From NCBI RefSeq assembly GCF_016865425.1, contig NZ_AP023355.1, forward strand, positions 1,176,198-1,240,197: a stretch of DNA of 64,000 nt, in the 5' to 3' direction. The position numbers and the translations under genes are program-made. The notes under the pieces were generated by a model that was not told the origin of the DNA, did not search any database, and was given only the letters and a program-made list of their open reading frames with translations. Below are positions 7,086-16,867 of this stretch, in pieces. This stretch comes from Actinocatenispora thailandica (GTDB lineage: Bacteria; Actinomycetota; Actinomycetes; Mycobacteriales; Micromonosporaceae). Each line of letters opens with the position of its first letter. Positions within the stretch are counted from its first letter, which is position 1.

Positions 7086-8042
7086 GTGAACGGTGAGCTG
7101 GGCCGGGTCGTGTCGACGGTGCCGCCGGGCGCCGGCGCCGCGGTGATGGGTACCGCGATCCTGTCGACCGGGATGGCCGGGGTGCCGGTGCGGTGGCTGT
7201 CGTACGTGCTGGTCGTGATCGCCGCGGTGCTCTGGCTGGCGCTCGCGGTGCTGTTCCTGAACCGGCTGCTGGTGCACCGGGCCCGCTGGGTGGCCGACGC
7301 CGACGTACCGGCATCGCTGACCGGGGTGGCCGGTACCTGCGTGCTCGCCACCCGGCTGAGCATGCTGGGTTGGCTACCGGTGGCGGCGGCAATGCTGGCG
7401 CTGTCCGCCGCGCTGTGGCTGGTGTTGCTGCCGCTGGTGCTGGCGCACTGGCAGAAACCGACGGTCGGGGCCAACTTCCTGCTCTGTGTCTCGACGCAGG
7501 GGCTGGTGGTGCTGGCCGCGTCGATCGGAGCCGCCGAGCAGCTGCGCTGGCTGGCGGTCGTGGCCGGGGTGCTGTTCGTCGCCGGGCTGGTGGCGTACGC
7601 GGGCGTGCTGGTCACGTTCGACTTCCGGCAGGTCGCGCGCGGGGCGGGGGATCACTGGGTGGCCGGCGGCGCGCTGGCGATCTCCACCCTGGCCGCGACG
7701 AAGCTGTACCTGGCCGCCGGTCTGCTCGGGGTTCCCGGCGGTGCGCTGCGGGTGGCGGCCCTGGTGTTGTGGGCGCTCGCCGTCGGCTGGTACCTGGTGC
7801 TCGCGGTCGCCGAGGCGGTCTGGCGCCGGCCGCGCTACGACGTGCGTCGCTGGTCGACGGTGTTCCCGCTCGGGATGACGGCGACCGCCTGCATCAACCT
7901 CGGGATGGCGGCGCACCTGCCGGCGATCCGTACCGCCGGGCAGGTGTTGATCTGGCCGGCGCTGGCGGTGTGGGCGGCGGTCGCGTACGGCGCGGCGAAC
8001 AGGCTGCGCAGCGCCGCGCTGGACGTGAGGGGGACGCCATGA
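7086..8042 (+). CDS. TDT/SLAC1-family membrane transporter heading the nar operon
   Basis: A 318-aa integral membrane protein with about ten hydrophobic helices, matching the tellurite-resistance/dicarboxylate transporter (TDT) family to which TehA and plant SLAC1 anion channels belong. The GTG start at 7086 has a GGAGG just upstream. Its TGA overlaps the narG ATG (ATGA), so it is translationally coupled to nitrate reductase. A NarK-type antiporter usually fills this slot. Because plant SLAC/SLAH members conduct nitrate, a role in nitrate or nitrite passage is a reasonable inference, not shown by sequence. Family assignment rests on length, topology and general pattern. Confidence 0.75.
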   Translation: MNGELGRVVSTVPPGAGAAVMGTAILSTGMAGVPVRWLSYVLVVIAAVLWLALAVLFLNRLLVHRARWVADADVPASLTGVAGTCVLATRLSMLGWLPVAAAMLALSAALWLVLLPLVLAHWQKPTVGANFLLCVSTQGLVVLAASIGAAEQLRWLAVVAGVLFVAGLVAYAGVLVTFDFRQVARGAGDHWVAGGALAISTLAATKLYLAAGLLGVPGGALRVAALVLWALAVGWYLVLAVAEAVWRRPRYDVRRWSTVFPLGMTATACINLGMAAHLPAIRTAGQVLIWPALAVWAAVAYGAANRLRSAALDVRGTP

Positions 8043-11000
8043 CGGTCGACCGCGACGGCACCGCTGGACCACCGCCCGGTGACCGGAGCGCCGCGATCGG
8101 GCCGGTGGACGACGGCGCGGTGCAGGCGGCGCTGCTGCGCGCCGGGCGGCTGCTGACCCGGCGGGAGGTGTCGCCGGACCTGCACGACGTGTACCGGCGG
8201 GGTGGCCGCGAGGGGGATGCCTTCTACCGCAACAGGTGGGCGCACGACAAGGTGGTGCGGTCCACGCACGGAGTGAACTGCACCGGCTCGTGTTCCTGGC
8301 AGGTGTACGTCTCCGACGGGGTGATCACCTGGGAGGCGCAGGAGACCGACTACCCGTCGGTGGGGCCGGACTCGCCGGAGTACGAGCCGCGTGGCTGCCC
8401 GCGCGGTGCCGCGTTCTCCTGGTACACCTACTCGCCGAGCCGGGTGCGCTACCCGTACGTGCGCGGGGTGCTGCTGGACATGTACCGGGAGGCGCGGCAC
8501 CGGCTCGGCGACCCGGTGACGGCGTGGGCCGAGATCACCGGCGATCCGGCCAAGCGGCAGCGGTACCAGCGGGCCCGCGGCAAGGGTGGCCTGGTGCGGG
8601 CGTCCTGGGACGAGGCGTTGGAGATCGCCGCGGCGGCCCACGTGCACACCATCAAGCGGTACGGTCCGGACCGCATCGCCGGGTTCTCCCCGATCCCGGC
8701 GATGTCGATCGTCTCGCACGCGGCCGGCTCGCGCTTCATCGAGCTGATCGGCGGGGTGATGACCTCGTTCTACGACTGGTACGCCGATCTGCCGGTGGCG
8801 AGCCCGCAGGTGTTCGGCGACCAGACCGACGTGCCGGAGTCGGGCGACTGGTGGAACTCCGCCTACCTGGTGATGTGGGGTTCGAACGTGCCGGTGACCC
8901 GGACGCCGGACGCGCACTGGATGTCGGAGGTGCGCTACCGCGGTACGAAGGTGGTCGTGGTGTCGCCGGACTACGCGGACAACACCAAGTTCGCGGACGC
9001 CTGGCTGCCCGCCCAGCCGGGTACCGACGCGGCGCTCGCGATGGCGATGGGCCACGTGATCCTGCGCGAGTTCTTCGTGGACACCCAGGTGGACTTCTTC
9101 ACCGACTTCGCCCGCCGCTTCACCGACCTGCCGTTCCTGGTCACACTGTCCACACAGGACGATGCGTACCTGCCGGGCAAGTTCCTGACCGCCGCCGATC
9201 TCGGTGACGCCGCGCCGGAGGCGAGGCACAAGACCGTGCTGCTCGACTCGGCGACCGGGCAGCCGGTGGTACCCAACGGATCGCTGGGTTTCCGCTACGC
9301 GGACTCGGGGGTGGGGAAGTGGAACCTCGACCTCGGTGCCGTGACGCCGCTGCTGTCGCTGTCCGGGCCCGGCACCCGGACGGTCGAGGTGCTGCTGCCC
9401 CGGTTCGACACCGACGGGGTGCTGCGGCGTGGGGTGCCCGCCCGGGAGATCGACGGCAAGCTCGTCACCACCGTCTTCGATCTGATGCTCGCCCAGTACG
9501 GGGTGTCCCGGCCCGGGTTGCCGGGTGACTGGCCGGCCGGGTACGACGACGCGACGCAGCCGTACACGCCCGCCTGGCAGGAGGCGATCACCTCGGTACC
9601 GGCCGGGGCGGCGGAACGGATCGCCCGCGAGTTCGCCGACTCGGCCCGCCGGTCCGGCGGCCGATCCATGATCATCATGGGCGCCGGGGTGTGCCAGTGG
9701 TTCCACGGCGACGCGGCGTACCGGGCGATCCTGACGTTGCTGATGCTCACCGGCAGCATGGGCCGCAACGGCGGCGGCTGGGCGCACTACGTCGGGCAGG
9801 AGAAGTGCCGGCCGCTGACCGGGTGGCAGACGCTCGCGATGGGGCTGGACTGGTCCCGGCCGCCGCGGCAGATGATCGGCACCGGCTACTGGTACACGCA
9901 CGCCGACCAGTGGCGCTACGACGGCTACCCGGCGAACGCGCTCGCCTCGCCGCTGGCCCGCGGGATGCTGGACGGGATGCACACCGCGGACACCCTGGCG
10001 CTGTCCGCGCGGCTGGGCTGGATGCCGTCGTACCCCCAGTTCGACGCCAACCCGCTGGACCTGGCCGAGCTGGCCGGCGACGACCCGGCCGGCTACGTCG
10101 CCGACCGGCTGGCCAGCGGCGGGTTGCGGTTCGCCGCCGAGGATCCGGACGATCCGCGCAACTGGCCCCGGGTGTTGACGCTGTGGCGCGCCAACCTGTT
10201 CGGCTCGTCCGGGAAGGGCAACGAGTACCTGCTCAAGCACCTGCTCGGTACCGGCAGCGCGCAGGTACGCGCCGGCCAGACGCCCCCGGAACACCGGCCG
10301 CGCGACGTGGTGTGGCGGGAGGAGGCACCCGAGGGCAAGCTGGATCTGCTGGTGTCCGCGGACTTCCGGATGACCTCCACCTCACTGCTGTCCGACGTGC
10401 TGTTCCCGGCCGCCACCTGGTACGAGAAGCACGACCTGTCCTCGACCGACATGCATCCGTACGTGCACGCGTTCAACCCGGCGATCGACCCACCGTGGCA
10501 GGCGCGCACCGACTACGCGCTGTTCGGTGCGCTCGCCGACCGGTTCAGCGAGCTGGCCGCACACCATCTCGGCCGGCGACGCGACCTGGTGGTCACCGCG
10601 ATGCAGCACGACACCCCGGGGGAGACCGCGCAGCCCGGCGGCACGGTACCGGACTGGCGGCGGACCGGGGATCGGCCGGTGCCGGGGCGGACCATGCCGG
10701 CGGTGACCGTGGTGGAACGCGACTACCCGGCGATCGGGGACCAGTGGCGGGCGCTCGGGCCGCTGACCGAGCGGTTGGGCCTGCCGAACAAGGGCGTCAC
10801 GTACCGGCCGGACGAGGAGGTGGCGCGGCTCGCGGCGACCGGCGGCGTCATGTCGTCCGGGGCGGCGGCCGGCCGGCCGGCGCTGGACACCGCCGCGAAG
10901 ATGGCCGAGGCGGTCCTCGCGCTGTCCGCCACCACCAACGGAAGGCTCGCCGAGCAGGGGTTCCGGGCGCTGGAGGAGCGGGTCGGCAAGCCGCTGGCCG

Positions 11001-11746
11001 ACCTGGCCGACCCGGACAGCCGGATCACGTTCGCCGACACCCAGGCCGGCCCGGTGCCGGTGCACGCCAGCCCGGAGTGGTCCGGCAGCGAGAAGGGCGG
11101 CCGGCGGTACGCGCCGTTCACCCTCAACGTGGAGCGGGGCAAACCGTGGCACACCCTGACCGGCCGGATGCACTTCTTCCTGGACCACGACTGGATGGCC
11201 GAGTTCGGCGAGCAGCTGCCGATCTACCGGGCACCGCTGGACATGGCCGCGCTGTTCGGCGAACCGCGGATCGGCCCGGATGGCGCGAGCGTGACGGTGC
11301 GGTACCTCACGCCGCACTCGAAGTGGTCGATCCACTCCGAGTACCAGGACAACCTGCTGATGCTGTCGCTGTCCCGGGGTGGGCCGACGGTGTGGCTGTC
11401 GGTGGCCGACGCGGCCGCGATCGGGGTCGCCGACAACGAGTGGGTGGAGGCGGTCAACCGCAACGGGATCCTGGTCGCGCGGGCGATCGTGAGCCACCGG
11501 ATGCCGACCGGTACGGCCTTCGTCCACCACGCGCAGGAGCGCACCATCGACGTGCCGATCTCGGAGACCGGCGGCCGCCGCGGCGGCATGCACAACTCGC
11601 TGACCCGGGTGCTGGTCAAGCCGACGCACCTGATCGGCGCGTACGGGCAGCTGTCGTTCGCGTTCAACTACCTCGGCCCGACCGGCAACCAGCGCGACGA
11701 GATCACCGTGGTCCGCCGCCGCAGCCAGCAGGTCCGGTACCGATGA
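8039..11746 (+). CDS. narG: Respiratory nitrate reductase alpha subunit NarG
   Basis: The 1235-aa protein is full length for membrane-bound nitrate reductase A. It carries the FS0 iron-sulfur motif H77-x3-C81-x3-C85-x34-C120 with the histidine ligand typical of NarG, and the molybdenum ligand aspartate D246 in YDWYADLP. It binds Mo-bis-MGD and reduces nitrate to nitrite on the cytoplasmic side, taking electrons from NarH. No twin-arginine leader is visible, as expected for cytoplasm-facing NarG. The ATG at 8039 overlaps the stop of the transporter gene. narH follows after 25 nt. The beta-rich C-terminal domain ends normally. Confidence 0.98.
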   Translation: MTVDRDGTAGPPPGDRSAAIGPVDDGAVQAALLRAGRLLTRREVSPDLHDVYRRGGREGDAFYRNRWAHDKVVRSTHGVNCTGSCSWQVYVSDGVITWEAQETDYPSVGPDSPEYEPRGCPRGAAFSWYTYSPSRVRYPYVRGVLLDMYREARHRLGDPVTAWAEITGDPAKRQRYQRARGKGGLVRASWDEALEIAAAAHVHTIKRYGPDRIAGFSPIPAMSIVSHAAGSRFIELIGGVMTSFYDWYADLPVASPQVFGDQTDVPESGDWWNSAYLVMWGSNVPVTRTPDAHWMSEVRYRGTKVVVVSPDYADNTKFADAWLPAQPGTDAALAMAMGHVILREFFVDTQVDFFTDFARRFTDLPFLVTLSTQDDAYLPGKFLTAADLGDAAPEARHKTVLLDSATGQPVVPNGSLGFRYADSGVGKWNLDLGAVTPLLSLSGPGTRTVEVLLPRFDTDGVLRRGVPAREIDGKLVTTVFDLMLAQYGVSRPGLPGDWPAGYDDATQPYTPAWQEAITSVPAGAAERIAREFADSARRSGGRSMIIMGAGVCQWFHGDAAYRAILTLLMLTGSMGRNGGGWAHYVGQEKCRPLTGWQTLAMGLDWSRPPRQMIGTGYWYTHADQWRYDGYPANALASPLARGMLDGMHTADTLALSARLGWMPSYPQFDANPLDLAELAGDDPAGYVADRLASGGLRFAAEDPDDPRNWPRVLTLWRANLFGSSGKGNEYLLKHLLGTGSAQVRAGQTPPEHRPRDVVWREEAPEGKLDLLVSADFRMTSTSLLSDVLFPAATWYEKHDLSSTDMHPYVHAFNPAIDPPWQARTDYALFGALADRFSELAAHHLGRRRDLVVTAMQHDTPGETAQPGGTVPDWRRTGDRPVPGRTMPAVTVVERDYPAIGDQWRALGPLTERLGLPNKGVTYRPDEEVARLAATGGVMSSGAAAGRPALDTAAKMAEAVLALSATTNGRLAEQGFRALEERVGKPLADLADPDSRITFADTQAGPVPVHASPEWSGSEKGGRRYAPFTLNVERGKPWHTLTGRMHFFLDHDWMAEFGEQLPIYRAPLDMAALFGEPRIGPDGASVTVRYLTPHSKWSIHSEYQDNLLMLSLSRGGPTVWLSVADAAAIGVADNEWVEAVNRNGILVARAIVSHRMPTGTAFVHHAQERTIDVPISETGGRRGGMHNSLTRVLVKPTHLIGAYGQLSFAFNYLGPTGNQRDEITVVRRRSQQVRYR

Positions 11747-11771
11747 GCACCGGTGGGGAGGCGCGCTGCCG

Positions 11772-13523
11772 ATGAGGGTGATGGCCCAGGTGGGCATGGT
11801 GATGAACCTGGACAAGTGCATCGGATGTCACACCTGTTCGGTGACCTGCAAGCAGACCTGGACCAACCGGGCCGGCACCGAGTACGTCTGGTTCAACAAC
11901 GTGGAGACCCGGCCGGGGCTGGGCTACCCGCGCCGGTACGAGGACCAGGAGAAGTTCCGCGGCGGCTGGGTGCGCACCGCCCGCGGGAAGTTGCGGCCGC
12001 GCTCCGGCGGGCGGTTCCGGCGGCTGCTGTCGATCTTCGCCAACCCGGTGCTGCCCAACATCTCCGACTACTACGAGCCCTGGACCTACGACTACGAGAA
12101 GCTGATCGACGCGCCGCTCTCCGACGACTTCCCGGTGGCCCGGCCCAAGTCGCTGCTGACCGGCGAGGACACCCAGATCACCTGGAGCGCCAACTGGGAC
12201 GACGACCTGGCCGGCGCCCCCGAACGCGCGCCGGCCGACCCGGTGCTGCAGCGGATGCGAAGCCAGGCGAACGAGGACGTGCGGCTGGAGTACGAGAAGG
12301 CGTTCATGTTCTTCCTGCCGCGCATCTGCGAGCACTGCCTCAACCCGTCGTGCATGGCGGCCTGCCCGTCCGGGGCGATCTACAAGCGGACCGAGGACGG
12401 CATCGTGCTGGTCGACCAGGACCGCTGCCGAGGCTGGCGGATGTGCGTCACCGGCTGCCCGTACAAGAAGATCTACTTCAACCACCGCACCGGCAAGGCG
12501 GAGAAGTGCACGCTGTGCTACCCGCGGGTCGAGGTCGGCCTGCCGACGGTGTGCTCGGAGACCTGCGTCGGTCGGCTGCGCTACCTCGGCCTGTTCCTGT
12601 ACGACGCGGACCGGGTCGGCGAGGCGGCGGCGGTCGCCGACGAGAAGCAGCTGTACCCGGCGCAGCTGGACCTGCTGCTGGATCCCGACGACGAGGAGGT
12701 CGTCGCGGCGGCACGCCGGGACGGAATCCCGGAGGACTGGTTGGACGCCGCCCGCCGCTCCCCGGTGTACCGGCTGGCGAAGACCTACCGGATCGCCCTG
12801 CCGCTGCACCCGGAGTTCCGCACCATGCCGATGGTCTGGTACGTGCCGCCGCTGTCGCCGGTGGTGGACGTGCTGTCCCGCACCGGCCACGACGGCGAGG
12901 ACGCGGCCAACCTGTTCGGCGCGATCGGCAGCCTGCGCATCCCGATCGGCTACCTCGCCGAGCTGTTCACCGCCGGCGACCCGGCACCGGTCGCCTCGGC
13001 GTTGCGCCGGCTCGCCGCGATGCGCTCGTACCTGCGGGCGGAGAACCTGGGCGAGGACGCCGACGAGTCGATCCCCGCCGCGGTCGGGATGACCGGCGCG
13101 CAGCTGCACGAGATGTACCGGCTGCTCGCGGTCGCGAAGCGGGAGGACCGGTACGTGATTCCGACCGCGCACGCCGAGCAGGCCGCGCAGCTGGACGAGT
13201 TCAGCTGCTCGCTGGAGACCGAGGGCGGCCCCGGGATGTACGGCTCGGGTCCGTTCGGCGAGGCTTCCGGCCGGCCGGTACCGGTGTCGATCGAGACGTT
13301 CCACGCGCTGCGGCAGCGGCAGGAGAGCGACGCGAGATCCGAGCCGGAGCACCGCTACAACCTGCTCAACTGGGACGGTTCCGGTCGCCCGGAGGGCATG
13401 TTCCCGGCGCCGAGCGAGCCGCCCGCGGCCGTCGAGCGTGAAGCCCGGGGCCCGGATCCGGGTGCCGGACGGCCACCGGTAGGTCCCGGCGGGCCCGAAG
13501 CGGGGGAGTCGGGCCGTGGCTGA
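11772..13523 (+). CDS. narH: Respiratory nitrate reductase beta subunit NarH
   Basis: A 583-aa electron-transfer subunit with four cysteine clusters: CIGCHTCSVTC near the N-terminus, CEHCLNPSCMAACPSG and CRGWRMCVTGCPYKK in the middle, and CTLC with CSETC beyond. One cysteine position is Trp (CRGW), the known NarH feature that makes that cluster [3Fe-4S]. It passes electrons from NarI haem to NarG. It is longer than the E. coli protein because of a Pro/Gly-rich C-terminal tail. A GGGGAGG lies before the ATG. The last 8 nt overlap narJ. Confidence 0.97.
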   Translation: MRVMAQVGMVMNLDKCIGCHTCSVTCKQTWTNRAGTEYVWFNNVETRPGLGYPRRYEDQEKFRGGWVRTARGKLRPRSGGRFRRLLSIFANPVLPNISDYYEPWTYDYEKLIDAPLSDDFPVARPKSLLTGEDTQITWSANWDDDLAGAPERAPADPVLQRMRSQANEDVRLEYEKAFMFFLPRICEHCLNPSCMAACPSGAIYKRTEDGIVLVDQDRCRGWRMCVTGCPYKKIYFNHRTGKAEKCTLCYPRVEVGLPTVCSETCVGRLRYLGLFLYDADRVGEAAAVADEKQLYPAQLDLLLDPDDEEVVAAARRDGIPEDWLDAARRSPVYRLAKTYRIALPLHPEFRTMPMVWYVPPLSPVVDVLSRTGHDGEDAANLFGAIGSLRIPIGYLAELFTAGDPAPVASALRRLAAMRSYLRAENLGEDADESIPAAVGMTGAQLHEMYRLLAVAKREDRYVIPTAHAEQAAQLDEFSCSLETEGGPGMYGSGPFGEASGRPVPVSIETFHALRQRQESDARSEPEHRYNLLNWDGSGRPEGMFPAPSEPPAAVEREARGPDPGAGRPPVGPGGPEAGESGRG

Positions 13524-14118
13524 CCGGGACCGTACCGTCTGGCAGGCGGTGGCGCTGTTGCTGTGCTACCCGGACCGTCGGCTGCAGGAACTGCTCCCGC
13601 TGTTGCGGGACGCGACCGCCGGCATCGCGCCGCTGACCCGGTTCGTCGCCACGCTCGGCGCGACACCGCTGGCCGAACTGCAGTCGTCCTATGTGGACAC
13701 TTTCGACTTCCGGAAACGGTGCTGCCTCTACCTGACCTGGTACTCCGACGGCGACACCCGGCGCCGCGGCGGGTCGCTCGCGGCGCTGAAGCGGCGGTAC
13801 GCGGGGCACGGGTTCGCCGTCGCGGCGGGGGAGCTGCCCGACTTCCTGCCCGCGGTGTGCGAGTTCGCCGCGCACGCGCCGGACGGGGTGGGCCGCGAGC
13901 TGCTGGTCGAGCACCGCGCCGGCCTCGCGCTGCTGCGGCTGGCGCTGGCCGACGCCGGCTCGCCGTACGCGGAGGTGGTCGGCGCGCTGTGCGACACGCT
14001 GCCGGGTGAGCAGCCCGCCGACCGGGCGGCGGCGCTCGCGCTGGCCCGGACCGGGCCGCCGACCGAGACCGTCGGCCTCGACCTGCCACTCCAGCCGTAC
14101 CAGAGGGGGCCCCGATGA
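13516..14118 (+). CDS. narJ: Nitrate reductase assembly chaperone NarJ
   Basis: A 200-aa helical protein of the NarJ/TorD chaperone family, recognisable by LLLCYPDRRLQ near the start and by YVDTFDFRKRCCLYLTWY at about residues 57-74. NarJ binds the NarG N-terminus and holds it for molybdenum cofactor insertion before membrane docking. The GTG start lies within the end of narH, so expression is coupled. It is somewhat shorter than the E. coli protein. narI follows 70 nt downstream. Confidence 0.95.
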   Translation: MADRDRTVWQAVALLLCYPDRRLQELLPLLRDATAGIAPLTRFVATLGATPLAELQSSYVDTFDFRKRCCLYLTWYSDGDTRRRGGSLAALKRRYAGHGFAVAAGELPDFLPAVCEFAAHAPDGVGRELLVEHRAGLALLRLALADAGSPYAEVVGALCDTLPGEQPADRAAALALARTGPPTETVGLDLPLQPYQRGPR

Positions 14119-14188
14119 ACGAGCGTCGGCGAGCGGATCACGGGTGCCGCACATCCTGCTTCGTTGCTTCGACGAGAGAGGAACGGCG

Positions 14189-14947
14189 ATGAGCATCGTG
14201 CTGTGGGCGGTGCTGCCGTACGCGATGGTGGTGGTGCTGGTGGGCGGCACGATCTGGCGCTACCGCTACGACCAGTTCGGCTGGACCACCCGCTCGTCCC
14301 AGCTGTACGAGTCGCGGCTGCTGCGGTTGGGCTCGCCGCTGTTCCACTTCGGGCTGCTGTTCGTGCTGCTCGGGCACCTGATGGGGCTGGTCGTACCGGA
14401 GTCGTTCACGTCCGCGCTCGGGCTGTCCGAGACCGGCTACCACGCGCTGGCGCTCACCCTCGGCGGCGTCGCCGGCATCGGTACCCTCGCCGGGATCGTG
14501 CTGCTGATCGTGCGCCGCCGCACCACCGGCCCGGTGTTCATGGCCACCACCCGCAACGACAAGGCGATGTACGTGGTGCTCGTCGCCGCGATCCTGGCCG
14601 GGCTGTGGGTGACGCTGGCGTTCAACGCGATCGAGCGGGCATCGACCGGCGGCTACGACTACCGCGCCACGGTCGGGCCGTGGTTCCGGTCGCTGTTCTG
14701 GTTCCAGCCGGACATCGGCAAGATGACCGCGGCGCCGGTCGACTACCGGATCCACACCCTGATCGGGATGCTGCTGCTGACGATCTTCCCGTTCACCCGG
14801 CTGGTGCACGCCTTCACCGCGCCGGTGCACTACCTGTTCCGGCCCTACCTGGTGTACCGCTCCCGGGACGCGGCCGGCCGGCACGGCGCCGGCGCGTCGA
14901 CCGCCCGCGCCTGGTCCCCGGTCGGTACCCGGGACCGCACCCGCTGA
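14189..14947 (+). CDS. narI: Respiratory nitrate reductase gamma subunit NarI
   Basis: A 252-aa membrane cytochrome b with five hydrophobic helices. The haem histidines are seen at H53 and H63 (FHFGLLFVLLGHL) and at H189 and H207; both pair spacings match those of E. coli NarI. It oxidises quinol at the membrane and feeds NarH. I use the ATG at 14189 after GAGAGGAA. The unusual 70-nt gap after narJ contains nothing coding. The C-terminal 30 residues are an Arg/Ala-rich tail. Confidence 0.96.
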   Translation: MSIVLWAVLPYAMVVVLVGGTIWRYRYDQFGWTTRSSQLYESRLLRLGSPLFHFGLLFVLLGHLMGLVVPESFTSALGLSETGYHALALTLGGVAGIGTLAGIVLLIVRRRTTGPVFMATTRNDKAMYVVLVAAILAGLWVTLAFNAIERASTGGYDYRATVGPWFRSLFWFQPDIGKMTAAPVDYRIHTLIGMLLLTIFPFTRLVHAFTAPVHYLFRPYLVYRSRDAAGRHGAGASTARAWSPVGTRDRTR

Positions 14948-15007
14948 TCGGCCCGGCCGGAGCGAGGCAGCTCACACCGCCGGTGCGGTCGAGCCGGTTG
15001 CCTGGCC

Positions 15008-15052
15008 AGACAGACCTGTCTAGTGTCGGTAGTCGTCTAGACAGACCTGTCT
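15008..15052. promoter_or_regulatory. Paired TetR-type operators AGACAG-AC-CTGTCT
   Basis: The identical 14-bp inverted repeat AGACAGACCTGTCT occurs at 15008-15021 and 15039-15052. The centres are 31 bp apart, about three helical turns, so two dimers would bind the same face of DNA. The pair lies 48-92 nt before the MFS gene, the first of an MFS-DUF427-TetR run. The TetR protein encoded at the end of that run is the natural candidate repressor. Confidence 0.75.
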
Positions 15053-15099
15053 GTTCGTGAGCCGCCGGGGCGGCCCACGACCCGAGCTTCCGGGGGATC

Positions 15100-16404
15100 A
15101 TGACCGGCGCGACCATGCCCGACCTTCGCGGCCGTCCCGCCTCGCGGCATCCGACCGCGGCGCTGCTGCTGCTCGCCTCGATCGTCGTCACGCTGCTCGC
15201 CGCCTCCGCCGCGCCGACCCCGCTGTACGCGACGTATGCCGCGGAATGGCACTTCTCGCCGATCACCACGACCGTGGTGTTCGGCACCTACGCCCTCGCC
15301 GTGCTGGTGTCGTTGCTGCTGCTCGGCCGCATCTCCGACCACCTCGGCCGGCGACCGGTACTGCTGGTCTCGCTCGGGATCGCGGTCGCCGCGATGATCG
15401 TGTTCCTCACCGCCGGCAGCGTGCCCGCGCTGCTCGTCGCCCGGGCCGTGCAGGGGGTGGCCACCGGTGCCGCGATCGGCGCGGTCGGCGCCGGCATGCT
15501 CGACCTGCACAAGGAGCGCGGCGCGCTGGCCAACTCGGTCGCGCCCGGCATCGGCACCGCCGTCGGGGTGGTCGGCTCGGCCGCGGTCGTCCAGTTCCTG
15601 CCGTTCCCGACCCACCTGATCTACCTGCTGCTGATCGCCGCCTACCTGGCGCAGGCGATCGGCGTACTGCTGCTGCGCGAGACGGTGACCCGGGCGCCCG
15701 GCGCGCTGCGCAGCCTGCGCCCGGAACTGAGCCTGCCGCGGGCCACCCGCGGCGCGGTCGCGGTGGCCGCGCCGGTGCTGTTCGCGGTCTGGTCGCTGGT
15801 CGGCTTCTACGGTGCCCTCGCACCCGGCATCGTGGCCGGGATGGCCCACTCGCACGCGCCGCTGCTGGGCGGGCTGGGGCTGTTCCTCGCCGCTGCCGTC
15901 GGCACCGTACCGGTGCTGGCACTGCGCACCGTGCCCGCCCGTACCGTGCTGCACCTCGGCACGATCGGGCTGCTCGCCGGGATCGCGCTGGTGGTCGGCT
16001 CGGTGTCGGCCGGCTCCGCGGTCGGGTTCTTCGTCGGTACCGCCATCGCCGGGCTCGGCTTCGGCGCCGGGTTCCAGGGCGGCATCCGTACCGTCGTGCC
16101 GCTGGCCGCGCCGCACGAGCGCGCCGGCGTGCTGTCCCTGCTCTACATCGTGTGCTACCTGGGCATGGGTGGCCCGGCGGTGCTCGGCGGGGTGCTCGCG
16201 GTCCGGCTGGGCAGCCTGCCGGCCGCGGCCCGCGACTACGGCATCGGCGTGCTCGTGCTGGGGGCGCTCGCGTTGGCCGGGCTGCTGCTGCGGCGCCCGC
16301 GCCGGCCGGCCGCGCCGTCCCCCCGGCCGGAACCCGTCCGGGCGACGGTCGGCGCGACCGCCTCCGGCTGCCCGGACCGGCTACCCGATCCGGCCGGCGA
16401 GTAG
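15100..16404 (+). CDS. MFS transporter (probable drug/metabolite exporter)
   Basis: A 434-aa major facilitator protein with about twelve helices. The motif between helices 2 and 3 (GRISDHLGRRPVLL) is the MFS motif A that marks drug:H+ antiporter types. It is first in a set with DUF427 and TetR genes behind two strong palindromes, implying substrate-inducible efflux. The C-terminal 40 residues are Pro/Arg-rich and cytoplasmic. Substrate unknown. The ATG at 15100 could be replaced by the one at 15115 (MPDLRGR). Confidence 0.9.
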   Translation: MTGATMPDLRGRPASRHPTAALLLLASIVVTLLAASAAPTPLYATYAAEWHFSPITTTVVFGTYALAVLVSLLLLGRISDHLGRRPVLLVSLGIAVAAMIVFLTAGSVPALLVARAVQGVATGAAIGAVGAGMLDLHKERGALANSVAPGIGTAVGVVGSAAVVQFLPFPTHLIYLLLIAAYLAQAIGVLLLRETVTRAPGALRSLRPELSLPRATRGAVAVAAPVLFAVWSLVGFYGALAPGIVAGMAHSHAPLLGGLGLFLAAAVGTVPVLALRTVPARTVLHLGTIGLLAGIALVVGSVSAGSAVGFFVGTAIAGLGFGAGFQGGIRTVVPLAAPHERAGVLSLLYIVCYLGMGGPAVLGGVLAVRLGSLPAAARDYGIGVLVLGALALAGLLLRRPRRPAAPSPRPEPVRATVGATASGCPDRLPDPAGE

Positions 16405-16466
16405 CACCCTTGACGAGAAGGCCACGATCGGGTCCCGGCCGGACGGCGGGGACGGAAAGGGAGACG

Positions 16467-16838
16467 ATGACACGCGAACGCAGGATTCCGGGTCCGGACC
16501 ATCCGATCACGGTGGCGCCGTCGAGTGCCCGGGTGACGGTCCGCCTCGGCGACACGGTTCTCGCCGACACCACCGCCTCGGTGGAACTGCGCGAGGCCGG
16601 CTACCCGCCGGTGCACTACCTGCCGGTGGACGCGCTCGACCCGGCGGTGCTGCGGCCGACCGACAACACGACGTACTGCCCGTACAAGGGCGAGGCGGCG
16701 TACTACACGGTGGCGGTGAACGGCGACGAGGCGGTCGACGCGGCCTGGACGTACCGCACGCCGTACCCTGCGGTCGAGCAGATCGCCGGGCACCTGGCGT
16801 TCTACCCGAACAAGGTGGAGATCACCGTCGAGCCGTGA
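16467..16838 (+). CDS. DUF427 domain-containing protein
   Basis: A 123-aa protein made of one DUF427 domain: HPITVAPSSARVTV and GDTVLADT open it, HYLPVDALD and TYCPYKGEAAYYTV sit in the middle, and PAVEQIAGHLAFYPNKVEI closes it. The conserved CPYKG is present. Biochemical function of the family is not established. An AAAGGGAG ribosome site lies before the ATG at 16467. It is sandwiched between the MFS exporter and the TetR gene and likely shares their induction. Confidence 0.92.
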   Translation: MTRERRIPGPDHPITVAPSSARVTVRLGDTVLADTTASVELREAGYPPVHYLPVDALDPAVLRPTDNTTYCPYKGEAAYYTVAVNGDEAVDAAWTYRTPYPAVEQIAGHLAFYPNKVEITVEP

Positions 16839-16867
16839 GACGACCAGCCGGACCGGAGGTGTGCGCG

